Assembly: GCF_024362765.1 (NCBI RefSeq)
Contig: NZ_CP093302.1
Span: forward strand, 3,347,564 to 3,411,563
Origin: Alkalihalobacillus sp. LMS6
GTDB lineage: Bacteria > Bacillota > Bacilli > Bacillales > Bacillaceae_D
Reading direction: 5' to 3'
Length of the DNA stretch: 64,000 nucleotides
The first letter of the stretch is position 1, and each line of letters starts with the position of its first letter. Made by a program: the position numbers and the translations under genes. The notes below the pieces were generated by a model, which was given only the letters and a program-made list of their open reading frames with translations, made no database searches and was not told the DNA's origin. Shown in pieces: positions 1 to 8,433 of the stretch.

Positions 1-765
1 TCCACCTTTAAACGAGGCAATGCGATGCTTTGGAATCCACTTTAGCTGCACAAACTCTTCTTCGGCTTTTTCGAGAAGCTCATAGAGCTGCTGTTTAAGC
101 ACATCCGTCGAAAATGAGTCGGTTTGCAAGTGCTCTTTTAAAAAATGATGAGCGCCACCAATCGTAATAAGGGAACGCATGGGCGCAGTATGGAAAACTT
201 GATCCTTTGCAAGATGTTCTTTTAGCTGTCCGACAAACTGACGCCAATCGGCTGTTTCTGCACAGAAAAAATCATTGCTTAACGTCAGCGCTCCAAAAGG
301 GTAGCTTTGAAAGTAGGTTGCGCTCGATTTTGATACCATTGTTAACTCCGTACTTGCGCCACCAGTATCTAGCACGATCCCTGTTTCGAGACAAACCCGC
401 TCCTTTAAGGCAAGATATCCGAGCAAAGCTTCCACTCGTCCAGACAAAATTTGAATACTAGAATGAATTTGGCTTTTAATTGCATGTAGCACATCCCCTT
501 GATTCCTCGCCATTCGTAAAGCACCAGTTGCAAACACGAACGACCCACGACACACATAAGCTTCTTCAACCTTTTTAAACTGCTGGAGCGCCCATATGAT
601 TTTTTTTACTGCTTGCTCTTTTAAGATTCGATCTTTCGTTAAATGCTTGGCGAGATGAACTTGAGCCTTCTTTTTCGTCACAATACACCATATCCCTTTA
701 TCTCGTTTGCAAATCGTACATTTCATAGAGTTGGAGCCGATCTCGATCATGGATACATAGTGCAT
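1..765 (-). CDS. Ppx/GppA family phosphatase (exopolyphosphatase-like), 3' end outside window
   Basis: The first 255 codons read open on the minus strand and run off the window, so the C-terminus is missing. The start is the ATG at 763-765, behind a GAGGAGGAG ribosome site. Ppx/GppA proteins have the actin-like ASKHA fold and hydrolyse polyphosphate or pppGpp. Visible motifs are an N-terminal phosphate loop IEIGSNSMK (usual form DIGSNS), ATGALRMARN, the second phosphate loop LDTGGASTEL, and TIGGAHHFL near the adenosine site. The first loop has Glu where Asp is usual. The gene starts 17 bp after phnE on the same strand, so it is probably the last gene of the phnDCE operon. That links it by position to phosphorus acquisition; the exact substrate is not deducible. 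Confidence 0.82.
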   Translation of the reverse strand, partial: MHYVSMIEIGSNSMKCTICKRDKGIWCIVTKKKAQVHLAKHLTKDRILKEQAVKKIIWALQQFKKVEEAYVCRGSFVFATGALRMARNQGDVLHAIKSQIHSSIQILSGRVEALLGYLALKERVCLETGIVLDTGGASTELTMVSKSSATYFQSYPFGALTLSNDFFCAETADWRQFVGQLKEHLAKDQVFHTAPMRSLITIGGAHHFLKEHLQTDSFSTDVLKQQLYELLEKAEEEFVQLKWIPKHRIASFKGG

Positions 766-782
766 AAAATGCTCCTCCTCTA

Positions 783-1580
783 CTAAATTAGTCGCTTGCG
801 AATGCGTTGCGACACTTGCTCAACTACTATGACAACGACCAGGATCAAGATGATAATCATCAACGCTTCATCAAACCGTCTGAGCGTCATCGAAGTCGAC
901 AGCTCTACACCAATCCCGCCAGCACCTACTAGACCAAGGATTACAGCGGAGCGAACTGCCTTCTCTACACTAAAAAGACTTGTGCCAACAAAAGAAGCAA
1001 ATCCGATTGGTAGAATCGATCCTGACATTACACCTAGCTTCGACCCACCTGTTGATTCGAGCGCTTCAGAAGGTCCCTTTTCAATTTCTTCAATTCGCTC
1101 CGAAAAAAATCTGGCGCAGAAACCGATTGTATCAACGGTAATGGTCAATATCCCTGCTAACGGACCAAGGCCAATCGAAATTACAAAGATTAAGGCCCAA
1201 ACTAAGTCTGGTATCGTACGCAACACAGATACAATCCCTTTTGTTGCATAACCAACAAAAGGGTGAATCGTTGTGTTCCTTGATGCTAGTAGCGCGACAG
1301 GCAAACTGATGATGACACCAAAAACCGTGCCGACTAAGGCAATTTGAAACGTCTCATACATCGCCGCAGATATAGAAGAAAACCGTGATGGATCAGGTGG
1401 AAAAGCCGTTGAGATAAAATGAATCATATTGACAAAGCCCGTACTTAAACGATCAATGGAAACACCACCGTGCTGAATGCCCATTATAAATAATGTTAAA
1501 AATACCAGCCACCCCAGCCAAGTAAGAAGGGAAGGACGCTTAAAGCGAGGAGGCATATGGCTGTTGGTCATCTCGCTCAT
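783..1580 (-). CDS. phnE: Phosphonate/phosphite ABC transporter permease PhnE
   Basis: This 265-residue inner-membrane permease of the PhnE family has about six hydrophobic segments, starting near residues 18-38 (LLTWLGWLVFLTLFIMGI). The binding-protein-dependent transport signature is around residues 170-200 (EALESTGGSKLGVMSG, matching the EAA loop that docks on the ATPase). The ATG overlaps the phnC stop by four bases (ATGA), so the two are translationally coupled. With PhnC and PhnD it would import phosphonates, phosphite or a similar phosphorus compound. The length is normal for the family. Substrate specificity cannot be read from the permease. Confidence 0.93.
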   Translation of the reverse strand: MSEMTNSHMPPRFKRPSLLTWLGWLVFLTLFIMGIQHGGVSIDRLSTGFVNMIHFISTAFPPDPSRFSSISAAMYETFQIALVGTVFGVIISLPVALLASRNTTIHPFVGYATKGIVSVLRTIPDLVWALIFVISIGLGPLAGILTITVDTIGFCARFFSERIEEIEKGPSEALESTGGSKLGVMSGSILPIGFASFVGTSLFSVEKAVRSAVILGLVGAGGIGVELSTSMTLRRFDEALMIIILILVVVIVVEQVSQRIRKRLI

Positions 1581-2347
1581 GATACCTCTTCCTCCTTCTC
1601 CTCAACGTCATAAAGCCATGAAAGTTGGCGTTGATCCATTTTCTGGACCGAAGCATCTAGCACTTTCTTTCCATTTTTCAATGCAATAATTCGGTCACCA
1701 AACTCTAGAGCAGCCTCAAGCTGATGCAGAATACAAATCATCGTCATTCCTTTTTTTGAGGCAATCCTCGTAAGCAGACTCATGATTTCTTTTCCTGCTT
1801 TTGGGTCAAGGCTTGCGATCGGTTCATCGGCCAGTATAATCGAAGGACGCTGCATCAACATTCTTGCGATTGCAACACGTTGTTTCTGACCGCCAGATAA
1901 GGCATCTGCTCGACGACCGGCTAAAGAAGCAAGTCCAACTTGTTCTAGGCAATCCATCGCTTCTTCCCTCAAAGTATTGGCGGCAAACGGAGCTAGAACG
2001 TGAATAAACGTTGCCGTTCGCCCCATCGCACCAAATAAAACATTTTGTAAGACCGAAACGTTGTACACAAGATTAAAATGCTGAAACACAATTCCCATTT
2101 GCTTTCTGTACCCTCGTACCGTTCTTTTGCTCAACGTTGGCAAGTCTGCACCGTTCACATACACATGTCCTTGAGTTGGTTTTTCAAATTGACTTACGCA
2201 GCGGAATAACGTTGATTTTCCCGATCCATTATGCCCAAGAAGGACGACTTTTTCTCCTTGTTCAACAGTAAAATCAATTCCTGTCAGTGCTGTCACACCG
2301 TTGTCGTACGTTTTTGTTAGACCCCTCACCTCAATCATCGCACTCAT
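1577..2347 (-). CDS. phnC: Phosphonate ABC transporter ATP-binding protein PhnC
   Basis: A 256-residue ABC ATPase of usual PhnC length. Walker A is GHNGSGKST at residues 38-46, the Q-loop lies in GIVFQHF near 85-91, the signature is LSGGQKQRVAIAR at 150-162, Walker B with catalytic Glu is ILADEP at 171-176, and the H-loop is in CILHQLE near 205-211. All catalytic residues are intact. The ATG shares one base with the phnD stop (TAATG) and the stop overlaps phnE, so phnD, phnC and phnE form one tightly coupled transcript. It energises import of a phosphorus-containing anion at the cytoplasmic face. Confidence 0.95.
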   Translation of the reverse strand: MSAMIEVRGLTKTYDNGVTALTGIDFTVEQGEKVVLLGHNGSGKSTLFRCVSQFEKPTQGHVYVNGADLPTLSKRTVRGYRKQMGIVFQHFNLVYNVSVLQNVLFGAMGRTATFIHVLAPFAANTLREEAMDCLEQVGLASLAGRRADALSGGQKQRVAIARMLMQRPSIILADEPIASLDPKAGKEIMSLLTRIASKKGMTMICILHQLEAALEFGDRIIALKNGKKVLDASVQKMDQRQLSWLYDVEEKEEEVS

Positions 2348-3243
2348 TAATCAAGCTCCATTCCAAGAACGCGGTACGCTTCACGCATAGAATCATAGTC
2401 GCTGTCCTCCGCGTCAACAAACTGACCTTCCATGTATTTATCATTCTCACCCGTCTCAAGAATGCTTGATAGGATAACATCTTGATTTTCAAGAATGGCT
2501 GCTGTTAATTCTTCCACGAAAGCATCATCTAGCGCCGGGGAAGCAACAAACACATCATTCGGAAGAGGCTCTCCTTCAGCAAGTAAGCGATATTTCCCGT
2601 CCCCATCCTCTTCTATCATTTGTTGGTAATCTTTTATTCCAGTTGCTAAAACATCCACATCATGATTCTTAAACGCTTCAATTCGTGCACCATCTAGAAG
2701 TTGAATCGACACATCTTGATCAAGATCAAATCCAGCTTCGATTAAGATTTGACTAGGACCGATATGACCACTTGTTGAACCTGCATCTTTCATCGCAATC
2801 GAAGCACCTTTTATATCGTCTAGCGTTTCGTACTCACTATCTTCATGCACAATAATAGCCGCATGATAATCAGCTCGTTCAATTCCAACAATTGGCTCAG
2901 CGTCAGGAACAACCGATTTAATTTGTGCATATTCCGACGGACCTGCAAGCAAGACATCCACTTGATCATACTCTAATGCCGTTGCGCCAATAATACGATC
3001 ATTCACCGCAAAGAATTCTATTTCGAGATCAAGCACCTCTTCAAGCGCATCTTTAAAAGGGCCAAACTCACGCTGTAACTCTTCAAGACCTTCCAAACCC
3101 GTATCCGCAAATCGCAACGTCTCCGGCCAATCTTGCTTTTCATCCGTTTCGTTTTCATTTTCTTCAGCCGTTACCTCACTTGCAACTTCTCCACACCCGA
3201 CTAACAAAAACGACAAACCCGCCAAAAGGAAATACTTTTTCAT
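2347..3243 (-). CDS. phnD: Phosphate/phosphite/phosphonate ABC transporter substrate-binding lipoprotein PhnD
   Basis: This PhnD-family solute-binding protein has a lipoprotein signal peptide ending at a lipobox (LLVGC, Cys at residue 17 from the chosen start). The mature part begins with an acidic linker and continues into the periplasmic-binding fold (LRFADTG, VDVLLAGPSEYA, IAMKDAGSTSGHIGP). The start is the ATG at 3241-3243, with an AGGGAG site nine bases upstream; a GTG three codons earlier lies inside that site. It is the first gene of phnDCE-ppx. A perfect 7-bp inverted repeat sits just upstream and may control the operon. The ligand could be phosphonate, phosphite or phosphate. Confidence 0.93.
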   Translation of the reverse strand: MKKYFLLAGLSFLLVGCGEVASEVTAEENENETDEKQDWPETLRFADTGLEGLEELQREFGPFKDALEEVLDLEIEFFAVNDRIIGATALEYDQVDVLLAGPSEYAQIKSVVPDAEPIVGIERADYHAAIIVHEDSEYETLDDIKGASIAMKDAGSTSGHIGPSQILIEAGFDLDQDVSIQLLDGARIEAFKNHDVDVLATGIKDYQQMIEEDGDGKYRLLAEGEPLPNDVFVASPALDDAFVEELTAAILENQDVILSSILETGENDKYMEGQFVDAEDSDYDSMREAYRVLGMELD

Positions 3244-3264
3244 CCCACTCACTCCCTATGTATG

Positions 3265-3280
3265 TTGTTAGCTCTAACAA
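3265..3280. promoter_or_regulatory. 16-bp palindrome upstream of phnD (candidate operator)
   Basis: TTGTTAG-CT-CTAACAA is a perfect 7-bp inverted repeat with a 2-bp centre, ending 21 bp before the phnD ATG and next to its ribosome site. It has no T-run, so it is not a terminator. It looks like a repressor site over the transcription start or leader. No regulator gene adjoins the operon. Confidence 0.45.
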
Positions 3281-3333
3281 TACAGGGAAAATATGAAGCG
3301 ACTATGAGGCTGGCATTAAATAATCATAAAATT

Positions 3334-3359
3334 TGTAAAAGTTCTATGTAGTTTGTAAA
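3334..3359 (-). promoter_or_regulatory. Paired TTTACA elements upstream of phnD (weak Pho-box candidate)
   Basis: TTTACA occurs twice on the minus strand, at 3354-3359 and 3334-3339, with starts 20 bp apart. Bacillus PhoP boxes are TTNACA-like repeats every 11 bp, so the elements fit but the spacing is imperfect. It is listed because it precedes a phosphorus-uptake operon. Confidence 0.22.
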
Positions 3360-3550
3360 TGAAGCTACTGAATTCATTTTTATCATTGCTTTTAAAAGGG
3401 AATGCAACGAACGATCGTTTTTAATTAATAACTTTCTTGCATTGATCTTATGCAAAAAAGTCATTAGAGCATGGTTGACGGAAGGCGTATGATTAAAGAG
3501 AACCTTATTTTCACAGTTACTAGCAAATTCAATACGCAGGAGCAGATCAA

Positions 3551-4747
3551 ATGACGGACATACACCGTGGTACAACAGCATTTAAGAAGATCAATGCTGC
3601 TCTTTTTATTGGAGGCTTTTGCACGTTCGCCATTCTTTGGGGCATGCAATCATTACTTCCTGAAATTGCAGAAGAATTTAGCGTAAGCCCTGCTTTATCA
3701 AGCCTCGTTCAATCTTCAACAACGTTATCACTTGCCATTACGTTGCTTATCATTGGCGCATTTGCGCATAAATTTGACCAAAAACATTTAATGACGACTT
3801 CTCTTGTTGTTTCATCGATCCTCGTGATTTTCTCTGGCTTTTTATCCAGTTTCGGGTTGCTAATCGCTTTCCGAATTTTACAGGGTATTACATTAGCCGG
3901 TATTCCTGCTGTGGCAATGGCTTATTTAGCAAATGCCATTGAAGGCAAGAGTCTTGGATTTTCAATGGGGCTTTACATTAGCGGTAGCTCCATAGGAGGC
4001 ATGACAGGAAGGATTGTTAGTGGGTTTTTAACGGATTACTTTAGTTGGAATGTAGCTGTAATGGGCGTCGGCCTTATTAGTTTGCTCGCTACCGCATTAT
4101 TTTGGTACCTGCTTCCAAAAGTTGAAAAGAAAGTCGTACCTGCTCAAAAACAAACTGGCATGATTCGTTCCTTTCTCTCTTCTTTCAAAGTGCCTGGCTT
4201 ACCTTATCTCTTTCTAAACGGGTTCTTGTTGAGCGCCGGGTTTGTTTCATTATATAACTATATTGGCTTTGTTCTAATGGATCCGCCCTATTATTTAAGT
4301 CAAACATTAGTCGGCTTTATCTTCGTCGTCTATTTGGTTGGAACCTTTAGCTCAACGTGGATGGGCATGCTTTCTGACAAATACGGAAAAGGAAGAATCC
4401 TCAAGCTTTCCATCAGTATTTTATTTATCGGCGGTGCGCTCACTCTTCATCCAAATTTATGGTTAATCGTCCTTGGCATTGCGATCTTTACGTTTGGATT
4501 CTTCGGGGCTCATTCCATTTGTAGTAGCTGGGTCAGCAACTATGGAAACGAGAATAATACACAAGCTACCTCTATTTACCTATTCGCCTACTATTTTGGC
4601 GGTAGTGTGGTGGGTACGCTGTCAGGAACCCTTTTTTACGCAGTCGGTTGGTCGGGCATCGTTGCCATGATTGCCGCGTTAGCCGTCTTGTCCTTCCTCT
4701 CTGCTTTTCGCGTTACAATCATAAAAAAGCACCAGCAACCGGCTTAA
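3551..4747 (+). CDS. MFS transporter, YnfM/drug:H+ antiporter type
   Basis: A 398-residue major facilitator with about 12 hydrophobic segments. Motif-A-like segments follow TM2 (FAHKFDQKHLM) and TM8 (GMLSDKYGKGRIL), and a motif-C-like glycine-rich stretch sits in TM5 (LYISGSSIGGMTGR). The arrangement resembles YnfM/YgaY drug-antiporter relatives. The ATG has an AGGAG site nine bases upstream. The gene stands alone and is transcribed away from phnD. It ends in a stem-loop that also serves the convergent SDR gene. The substrate is unknown. Confidence 0.88.
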   Translation: MTDIHRGTTAFKKINAALFIGGFCTFAILWGMQSLLPEIAEEFSVSPALSSLVQSSTTLSLAITLLIIGAFAHKFDQKHLMTTSLVVSSILVIFSGFLSSFGLLIAFRILQGITLAGIPAVAMAYLANAIEGKSLGFSMGLYISGSSIGGMTGRIVSGFLTDYFSWNVAVMGVGLISLLATALFWYLLPKVEKKVVPAQKQTGMIRSFLSSFKVPGLPYLFLNGFLLSAGFVSLYNYIGFVLMDPPYYLSQTLVGFIFVVYLVGTFSSTWMGMLSDKYGKGRILKLSISILFIGGALTLHPNLWLIVLGIAIFTFGFFGAHSICSSWVSNYGNENNTQATSIYLFAYYFGGSVVGTLSGTLFYAVGWSGIVAMIAALAVLSFLSAFRVTIIKKHQQPA

Positions 4748-4778
4748 GATAAAGGCCGATTGTTGGTGTTTTTATTTT
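4730..4778. terminator. Bidirectional intrinsic terminator
   Basis: CACCAGCAACCGGC pairs with GCCGATTGTTGGTG (14 positions, one mismatch and one G-U). It is followed by a T-rich run on the plus strand and flanked by an A-run at 4722-4728 that serves the minus strand. It overlaps the MFS stop codon and lies against the SDR stop codon. Confidence 0.85.
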
Positions 4779-5650
4779 TGAAAAGGATAACGCACACCGG
4801 TTAACTGTTCCGAAACCTCCCAAAGTCTCTTCATCACATCTTCTTCAACGTATCCGTTCTTAGGTGTAACAATGGTCGGATTTCCTTTCCGCTCTCCTTT
4901 TCCATCGGGACCAATAAATTCCCCGCCGTTCAATGATTCCTCCGTCGCCGCATAAATCGTAGGGAGACTCCCCATCTGAGCAGGCTGCGTGAAAAATTTC
5001 ATGACGGAACGAACGTACCAAGGTGTCTTCCCTTTACCAAACTGGAACAAGTTCGTTGCGGAAAAACCCGGGTGAGCCACAGTACTAATCGTTTTATACT
5101 TATTTTCTTTTAAACGTCGATCGAGTTCCTTCGCAAATAGTAAGTTCGCCAATTTACTTTGTCCGTAAAATTTTTGTGCGCTATACCCTTTCTTTCCATC
5201 TAGATTATCAAAGTTGATTTCACCAAATCGATAAGCAATGGAGCTTAAAGACACCACCCGTGCGCCCTCGCTTTTTTCTAATAGAGGGAGAAGTTGTGCC
5301 GTTAATGCAAAATGACCAAGATGATTACTCGCAAACTGTAGTTCAAATCCATCTTCCGTAATTTCATGTGGCGGCATCATCACCCCTGCGTTATTTACAA
5401 GGATATCAATTGCCACATCGTCTCGCAGCATTCCTTCACTAAACGCGTGCACACTCGATAGCTTTGATAAATCTAGCTCCCTAAGTTCAGCATGTCCGCT
5501 TGGATGAAGCTGTATTAATGCTTCTTTCGCAGCCTTTCCTTTATCCAAATTTCTCACTGCCATCACGACACGGTAACCTTCAGCAAGAAAGTGCTTCGCT
5601 GTCTCATAACCAATGCCGCTGTTTGCACCGGTGATAACAATTGTCTTCAT
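4772..5650 (-). CDS. Short-chain dehydrogenase/reductase, retinol-dehydrogenase-like
   Basis: A 292-residue classical SDR. The Rossmann glycine motif TGANSGIG is at residues 6-13, NNAG sits on strand 4, the catalytic Ser is in VVSLSSIAYRFG, and the Tyr/Lys pair is in FYGQSKLAN. The C-terminal extension matches the retinol dehydrogenase/WW-domain oxidoreductase subgroup. The ATG at 5648-5650 is chosen because GGGAG lies 11 bases upstream and the protein then begins MKTIVITGA, as family members do; a longer reading adds 17 residues without a ribosome site. It diverges from a TetR gene, with repeated TGTGACA/TGTAACA elements between them, so it is probably the TetR target. The physiological substrate is unknown. 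Confidence 0.88.
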   Translation of the reverse strand: MKTIVITGANSGIGYETAKHFLAEGYRVVMAVRNLDKGKAAKEALIQLHPSGHAELRELDLSKLSSVHAFSEGMLRDDVAIDILVNNAGVMMPPHEITEDGFELQFASNHLGHFALTAQLLPLLEKSEGARVVSLSSIAYRFGEINFDNLDGKKGYSAQKFYGQSKLANLLFAKELDRRLKENKYKTISTVAHPGFSATNLFQFGKGKTPWYVRSVMKFFTQPAQMGSLPTIYAATEESLNGGEFIGPDGKGERKGNPTIVTPKNGYVEEDVMKRLWEVSEQLTGVRYPFQK

Positions 5651-5684
5651 ATTCAATCGAACTCCCTTTATGATAAAATATAAT

Positions 5685-5783
5685 TGTGACAGTTGTAACA
5701 TTATTGTGCAGTTATCGTACCAACTAGTCTACCAGCAGTCAACGAACGAAATGGAACTGTGACAAATCCATTTAAATGTAACA
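5685..5783. promoter_or_regulatory. Repeated TGTGACA/TGTAACA elements between SDR and TetR genes
   Basis: TGTGACA (5685-5691) and TGTAACA (5694-5700) repeat nine bases apart. The same two words recur at 5758-5764 and 5777-5783, 19 bases apart, with a degenerate TGTGCAG at 5705-5711. The clusters flank the divergent starts. They are candidate TetR binding elements, although direct rather than inverted repeats are unusual for TetR. Confidence 0.4.
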
Positions 5784-5800
5784 GAAAGGACGAGTTTAAG

Positions 5801-6322
5801 ATGCTCTCAAACCGCAATCGCACATACAAAAAAACACGCTATGCCCTCATACAAGCGCTTATAACATTAATGGACAAAAACGCCTATAAAGAGATCACCG
5901 TTAGCGAAATTGTGGATAAAGCAGCCGTTTCGAGACAATCATTTTACCGCCACTTTGATGGAAAAGAAGACGTCATTCAAAGTTATTTTGACGAGCTGTG
6001 CGAACAATTTCTCTCATCGATCAATGAAAAAAAGGACATGCACATACATGATGTCCTCTTAGCATATTTTCAGTTTTGGGCAGACCATCGCATCCTTGTG
6101 TTAACCCTTTATAAACATGGTGACCGTACCATTGTAGACATTAGCCATTATTTAAAAGCATTGGCGCATCTGATGTTCCAGCATAAGACCATGTCTTCTT
6201 ATGAGCAGCAATTTATCGTCGGCGGCATGTTTTCCGTAAAGCTTCACTGGATTCAAGAAGGGATGCACCTTTCGCCTGAAGAACTAACAAGACACATCAT
6301 CAAGTCAATTCCTTCCGATTAA
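5801..6322 (+). CDS. TetR/AcrR family transcriptional regulator
   Basis: A 173-residue regulator with the helix-turn-helix in the first 50 residues: ALIQALITLMDKNAYKEITV, then VSEIVDKAAVSRQSFYRHFDGKEDV, the typical TetR recognition helix. The C-terminal ligand domain is short and resembles TetR_C-type Bacillus regulators. The ATG at 5801 is preferred because AAAGGA lies ten bases upstream; a GTG at 5759 falls in the repeat-containing promoter. It probably represses itself and the divergent SDR gene. The stop overlaps the convergent acetyltransferase by four bases. Confidence 0.87.
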   Translation: MLSNRNRTYKKTRYALIQALITLMDKNAYKEITVSEIVDKAAVSRQSFYRHFDGKEDVIQSYFDELCEQFLSSINEKKDMHIHDVLLAYFQFWADHRILVLTLYKHGDRTIVDISHYLKALAHLMFQHKTMSSYEQQFIVGGMFSVKLHWIQEGMHLSPEELTRHIIKSIPSD

Positions 6323-6714
6323 AACGATCTTGGAATCACGAAACAATTGTCCACATGGTCAAACCCGATTTTCGGATAGTACGCCATCGCTTCTTCTGAT
6401 GCTCGTAAAATTAATGCACTCTTTTCGCCAATCTCTTCTTTCGTTTTTTCGATTAACTTCCGGCCAATTCCCTGGGCTTGATAGTCTCGATCAACAGCTA
6501 AATCAGATAAATAACAGCAATAACTAAAATCCGTTAAGCTTCTCGCCACACCAACTAATCGATCTTCATCCCAAGCCGTCACCAGCAAATTGCTGTGCTG
6601 AAGCATCGCCTCCAATCTCTGTAAATCTTCTGTTGGACGATTAATCGTCGACGCTTTAAAAACCTCCGCAAGCTGCTCTGGTGTGATGGTCTGTCCCGTT
6701 TTCAATGTAATCAT
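6319..6714 (-). CDS. GNAT family N-acetyltransferase
   Basis: A 131-residue GNAT domain. The acetyl-CoA loop is YQAQGIGRKLIEKT (Q/RxxGxG/A motif), preceded by the strand YLSDLAVDRD. The C-terminal AMAYYPKIGFDHVDNCF is the usual motif-B end. It has an AGAGGA ribosome site. It acts in the cytoplasm on an unknown acceptor. The tail overlaps the TetR gene by four bases in convergent orientation, and no neighbour points to a substrate. Confidence 0.87.
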   Translation of the reverse strand: MITLKTGQTITPEQLAEVFKASTINRPTEDLQRLEAMLQHSNLLVTAWDEDRLVGVARSLTDFSYCCYLSDLAVDRDYQAQGIGRKLIEKTKEEIGEKSALILRASEEAMAYYPKIGFDHVDNCFVIPRSF

Positions 6715-6793
6715 TGGTGGTCTTCCTCTCTTGTTTGGTGTGGGTACACTTGGCTGAAATAAGTGGGATACGCTAATACAAAACCTTCCCCCT

Positions 6794-7294
6794 TCACTTC
6801 GCCATAAATGCCTCGACTTCTCGCTTCGATTTTAGAATAAAGACCTGCCTTCCCTCCGAATAGCGATCAATCATCTCTAAAATAGCTGGTCGCTTCTTTT
6901 TCTGGAAATCCCAAATCCATTTTAAAAATGCTGGGTCTAATTTTTCTTCGCACCCTTCATGCATATCCGGCCTGGTTTTGTGGCGATACATCCGATACCT
7001 TTTGATAGCTCGATAGACACAGACACTTCTTGGCATATCTAAATAGATAATCGTGTCGCATGCTTGTAATCGAATCGGCAACGTTCCACCGTAGTGCCCA
7101 TCAATAATCCACTCATCTTTTTCGACCAGTGAATGTTGCGTCTCTTCCTGCTCTTCTCGAGAAGTCATTTCCCAATTCGGCTTCCAGTGGAGAGCATCGA
7201 GATGAAAGACTTCAATGTTCAATTTCTCACTCAATTGTCTAGCAAGTGTCGATTTTCCAGCTCCTCCCGAACCAATAAGCACGATTTTTTTCAT
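6794..7294 (-). CDS. P-loop kinase-like protein (FlaR/adenylate-kinase-like topology modulation family)
   Basis: A 166-residue P-loop protein with Walker A GSGGAGKST at residues 8-16. It then has the family signature VFHLDALHWKPNW and IIDGHYGG, an adenylate-kinase-like lid rich in Arg (YRAIKRYRMYRHKTRPDM) and a C-terminal WDFQKKKRP. This pattern belongs to small NTPases often named FlaR or DNA topology modulation protein, although they look like small-molecule kinases. GGGAGG lies just before the ATG. The true substrate is unknown. Confidence 0.82.
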   Translation of the reverse strand: MKKIVLIGSGGAGKSTLARQLSEKLNIEVFHLDALHWKPNWEMTSREEQEETQHSLVEKDEWIIDGHYGGTLPIRLQACDTIIYLDMPRSVCVYRAIKRYRMYRHKTRPDMHEGCEEKLDPAFLKWIWDFQKKKRPAILEMIDRYSEGRQVFILKSKREVEAFMAK

Positions 7295-7347
7295 AGGACC
7301 TCCCCAAAATGACCAACTATTTTCTTACTATGCTAAATAAATTGACT

Positions 7348-8403
7348 TCAATCACCCGAATAGCCTATACGTATTTTCGTTTCCGATCCTTTAATCCCTT
7401 TTTGATTTATGGATACCACCTCCACTTGGTTCAACCCTTCTGACGCATTCCAATCAACTGAATTGCCTGAAATTTGAACAGGTTCACTCTCATTTAAACG
7501 CACTTCAAATGTTTCATGACCAGGATGAATGGTGTGGAACGTCAACGTAAAGTGAGGTTCAACAGCGAACAAGTGCATGTTGTTCTCAAAATCTTTATGC
7601 TCCTTCAACCCATAAGTTGTAATAATGTCTTCGGGAATCACTGGATCTTTATAATTAAAAAGGATAGTTGTTTGCGTGGGATCGGCATAAAATCGGTCTG
7701 TATCATGTGTAAAAATAGCATGTGACAGCTGCATAAATTGGAATGCTAGAAGCTGACGCTCACTTCTTACATGTAAAAATAGGTCGACAACTTGTTGATT
7801 CAGCAAAATAGAGGTGCTTACATAGCCAAAATAAGATTTGATAAAACCTTCATACTGTTTGACCGATGGACCATTTATAGATAAGACATGGATGGATGCG
7901 TCTTGAAAGGAACAAGAAAACTCCTCGTAACTTAAAGGCGTGTCGTTGACTGTGGCATAGCTATTGAATTGCGGATCTAAAAAGAGCCATTTTTTCAAAT
8001 GACCGGACCAAACTTCTATCACAACATGGGACTGGCCAATTCCACCATAATCTGCTGCTTCACTAAACACGCGAACAACACGAGTGACGTACCCTAAAGC
8101 GAGCAGGATATCGCTCGTTACTTTCGCGTATTCTGCACATCGAAAGGATTTTGCCGCCTCCGCTTCTTTTAAAATATCTCGAGATGAGAGATGCTCGCCA
8201 CTATTGATCCCATCATGATCAAAGCGTTGGTGGACCCAGTTCATAACTGTAAGGAAGACTTCCCATTCGTCCGTTGAACCGACGTTAAGATGTCGATACA
8301 CATATCCTCGCAGCTGATCTAACTCTTCTTCATTTGTTCGAAGATACGTAAGGTTTGATAGCGGCAGGTGGTTGTTCGATTCTAGAATGTTGATTTTTTT
8401 CAA
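7348..8403 (-). CDS. Transglutaminase-like domain protein
   Basis: A 351-residue cytoplasmic protein without a signal peptide. A transglutaminase-like core occupies residues 50-160: the Cys in FRCAEYAKV (with DILLALGYVTRVVRV), the His in SHVVIEVWS, and the Asp in KWLFLDPQFNSYA form the expected triad. The C-terminal third (residues 260-350) is beta-rich and reads like an immunoglobulin-type domain (FEVRLNESEPVQISGN). The start is TTG, supported by a perfect AAGGAGGTG site. Such proteins may act as proteases or amidases. Substrate and role are not known. Confidence 0.8.
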   Translation of the reverse strand: MKKINILESNNHLPLSNLTYLRTNEEELDQLRGYVYRHLNVGSTDEWEVFLTVMNWVHQRFDHDGINSGEHLSSRDILKEAEAAKSFRCAEYAKVTSDILLALGYVTRVVRVFSEAADYGGIGQSHVVIEVWSGHLKKWLFLDPQFNSYATVNDTPLSYEEFSCSFQDASIHVLSINGPSVKQYEGFIKSYFGYVSTSILLNQQVVDLFLHVRSERQLLAFQFMQLSHAIFTHDTDRFYADPTQTTILFNYKDPVIPEDIITTYGLKEHKDFENNMHLFAVEPHFTLTFHTIHPGHETFEVRLNESEPVQISGNSVDWNASEGLNQVEVVSINQKGIKGSETKIRIGYSGD

Positions 8404-8433
8404 GCAAACACCTCCTTTTTTGATAAGATCGTT

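Noticed and set aside
796-1251. A 151-codon plus-strand ORF opposite phnE
   Set aside because: It is antisense to a clear permease gene, has no ribosome site and unnatural composition.
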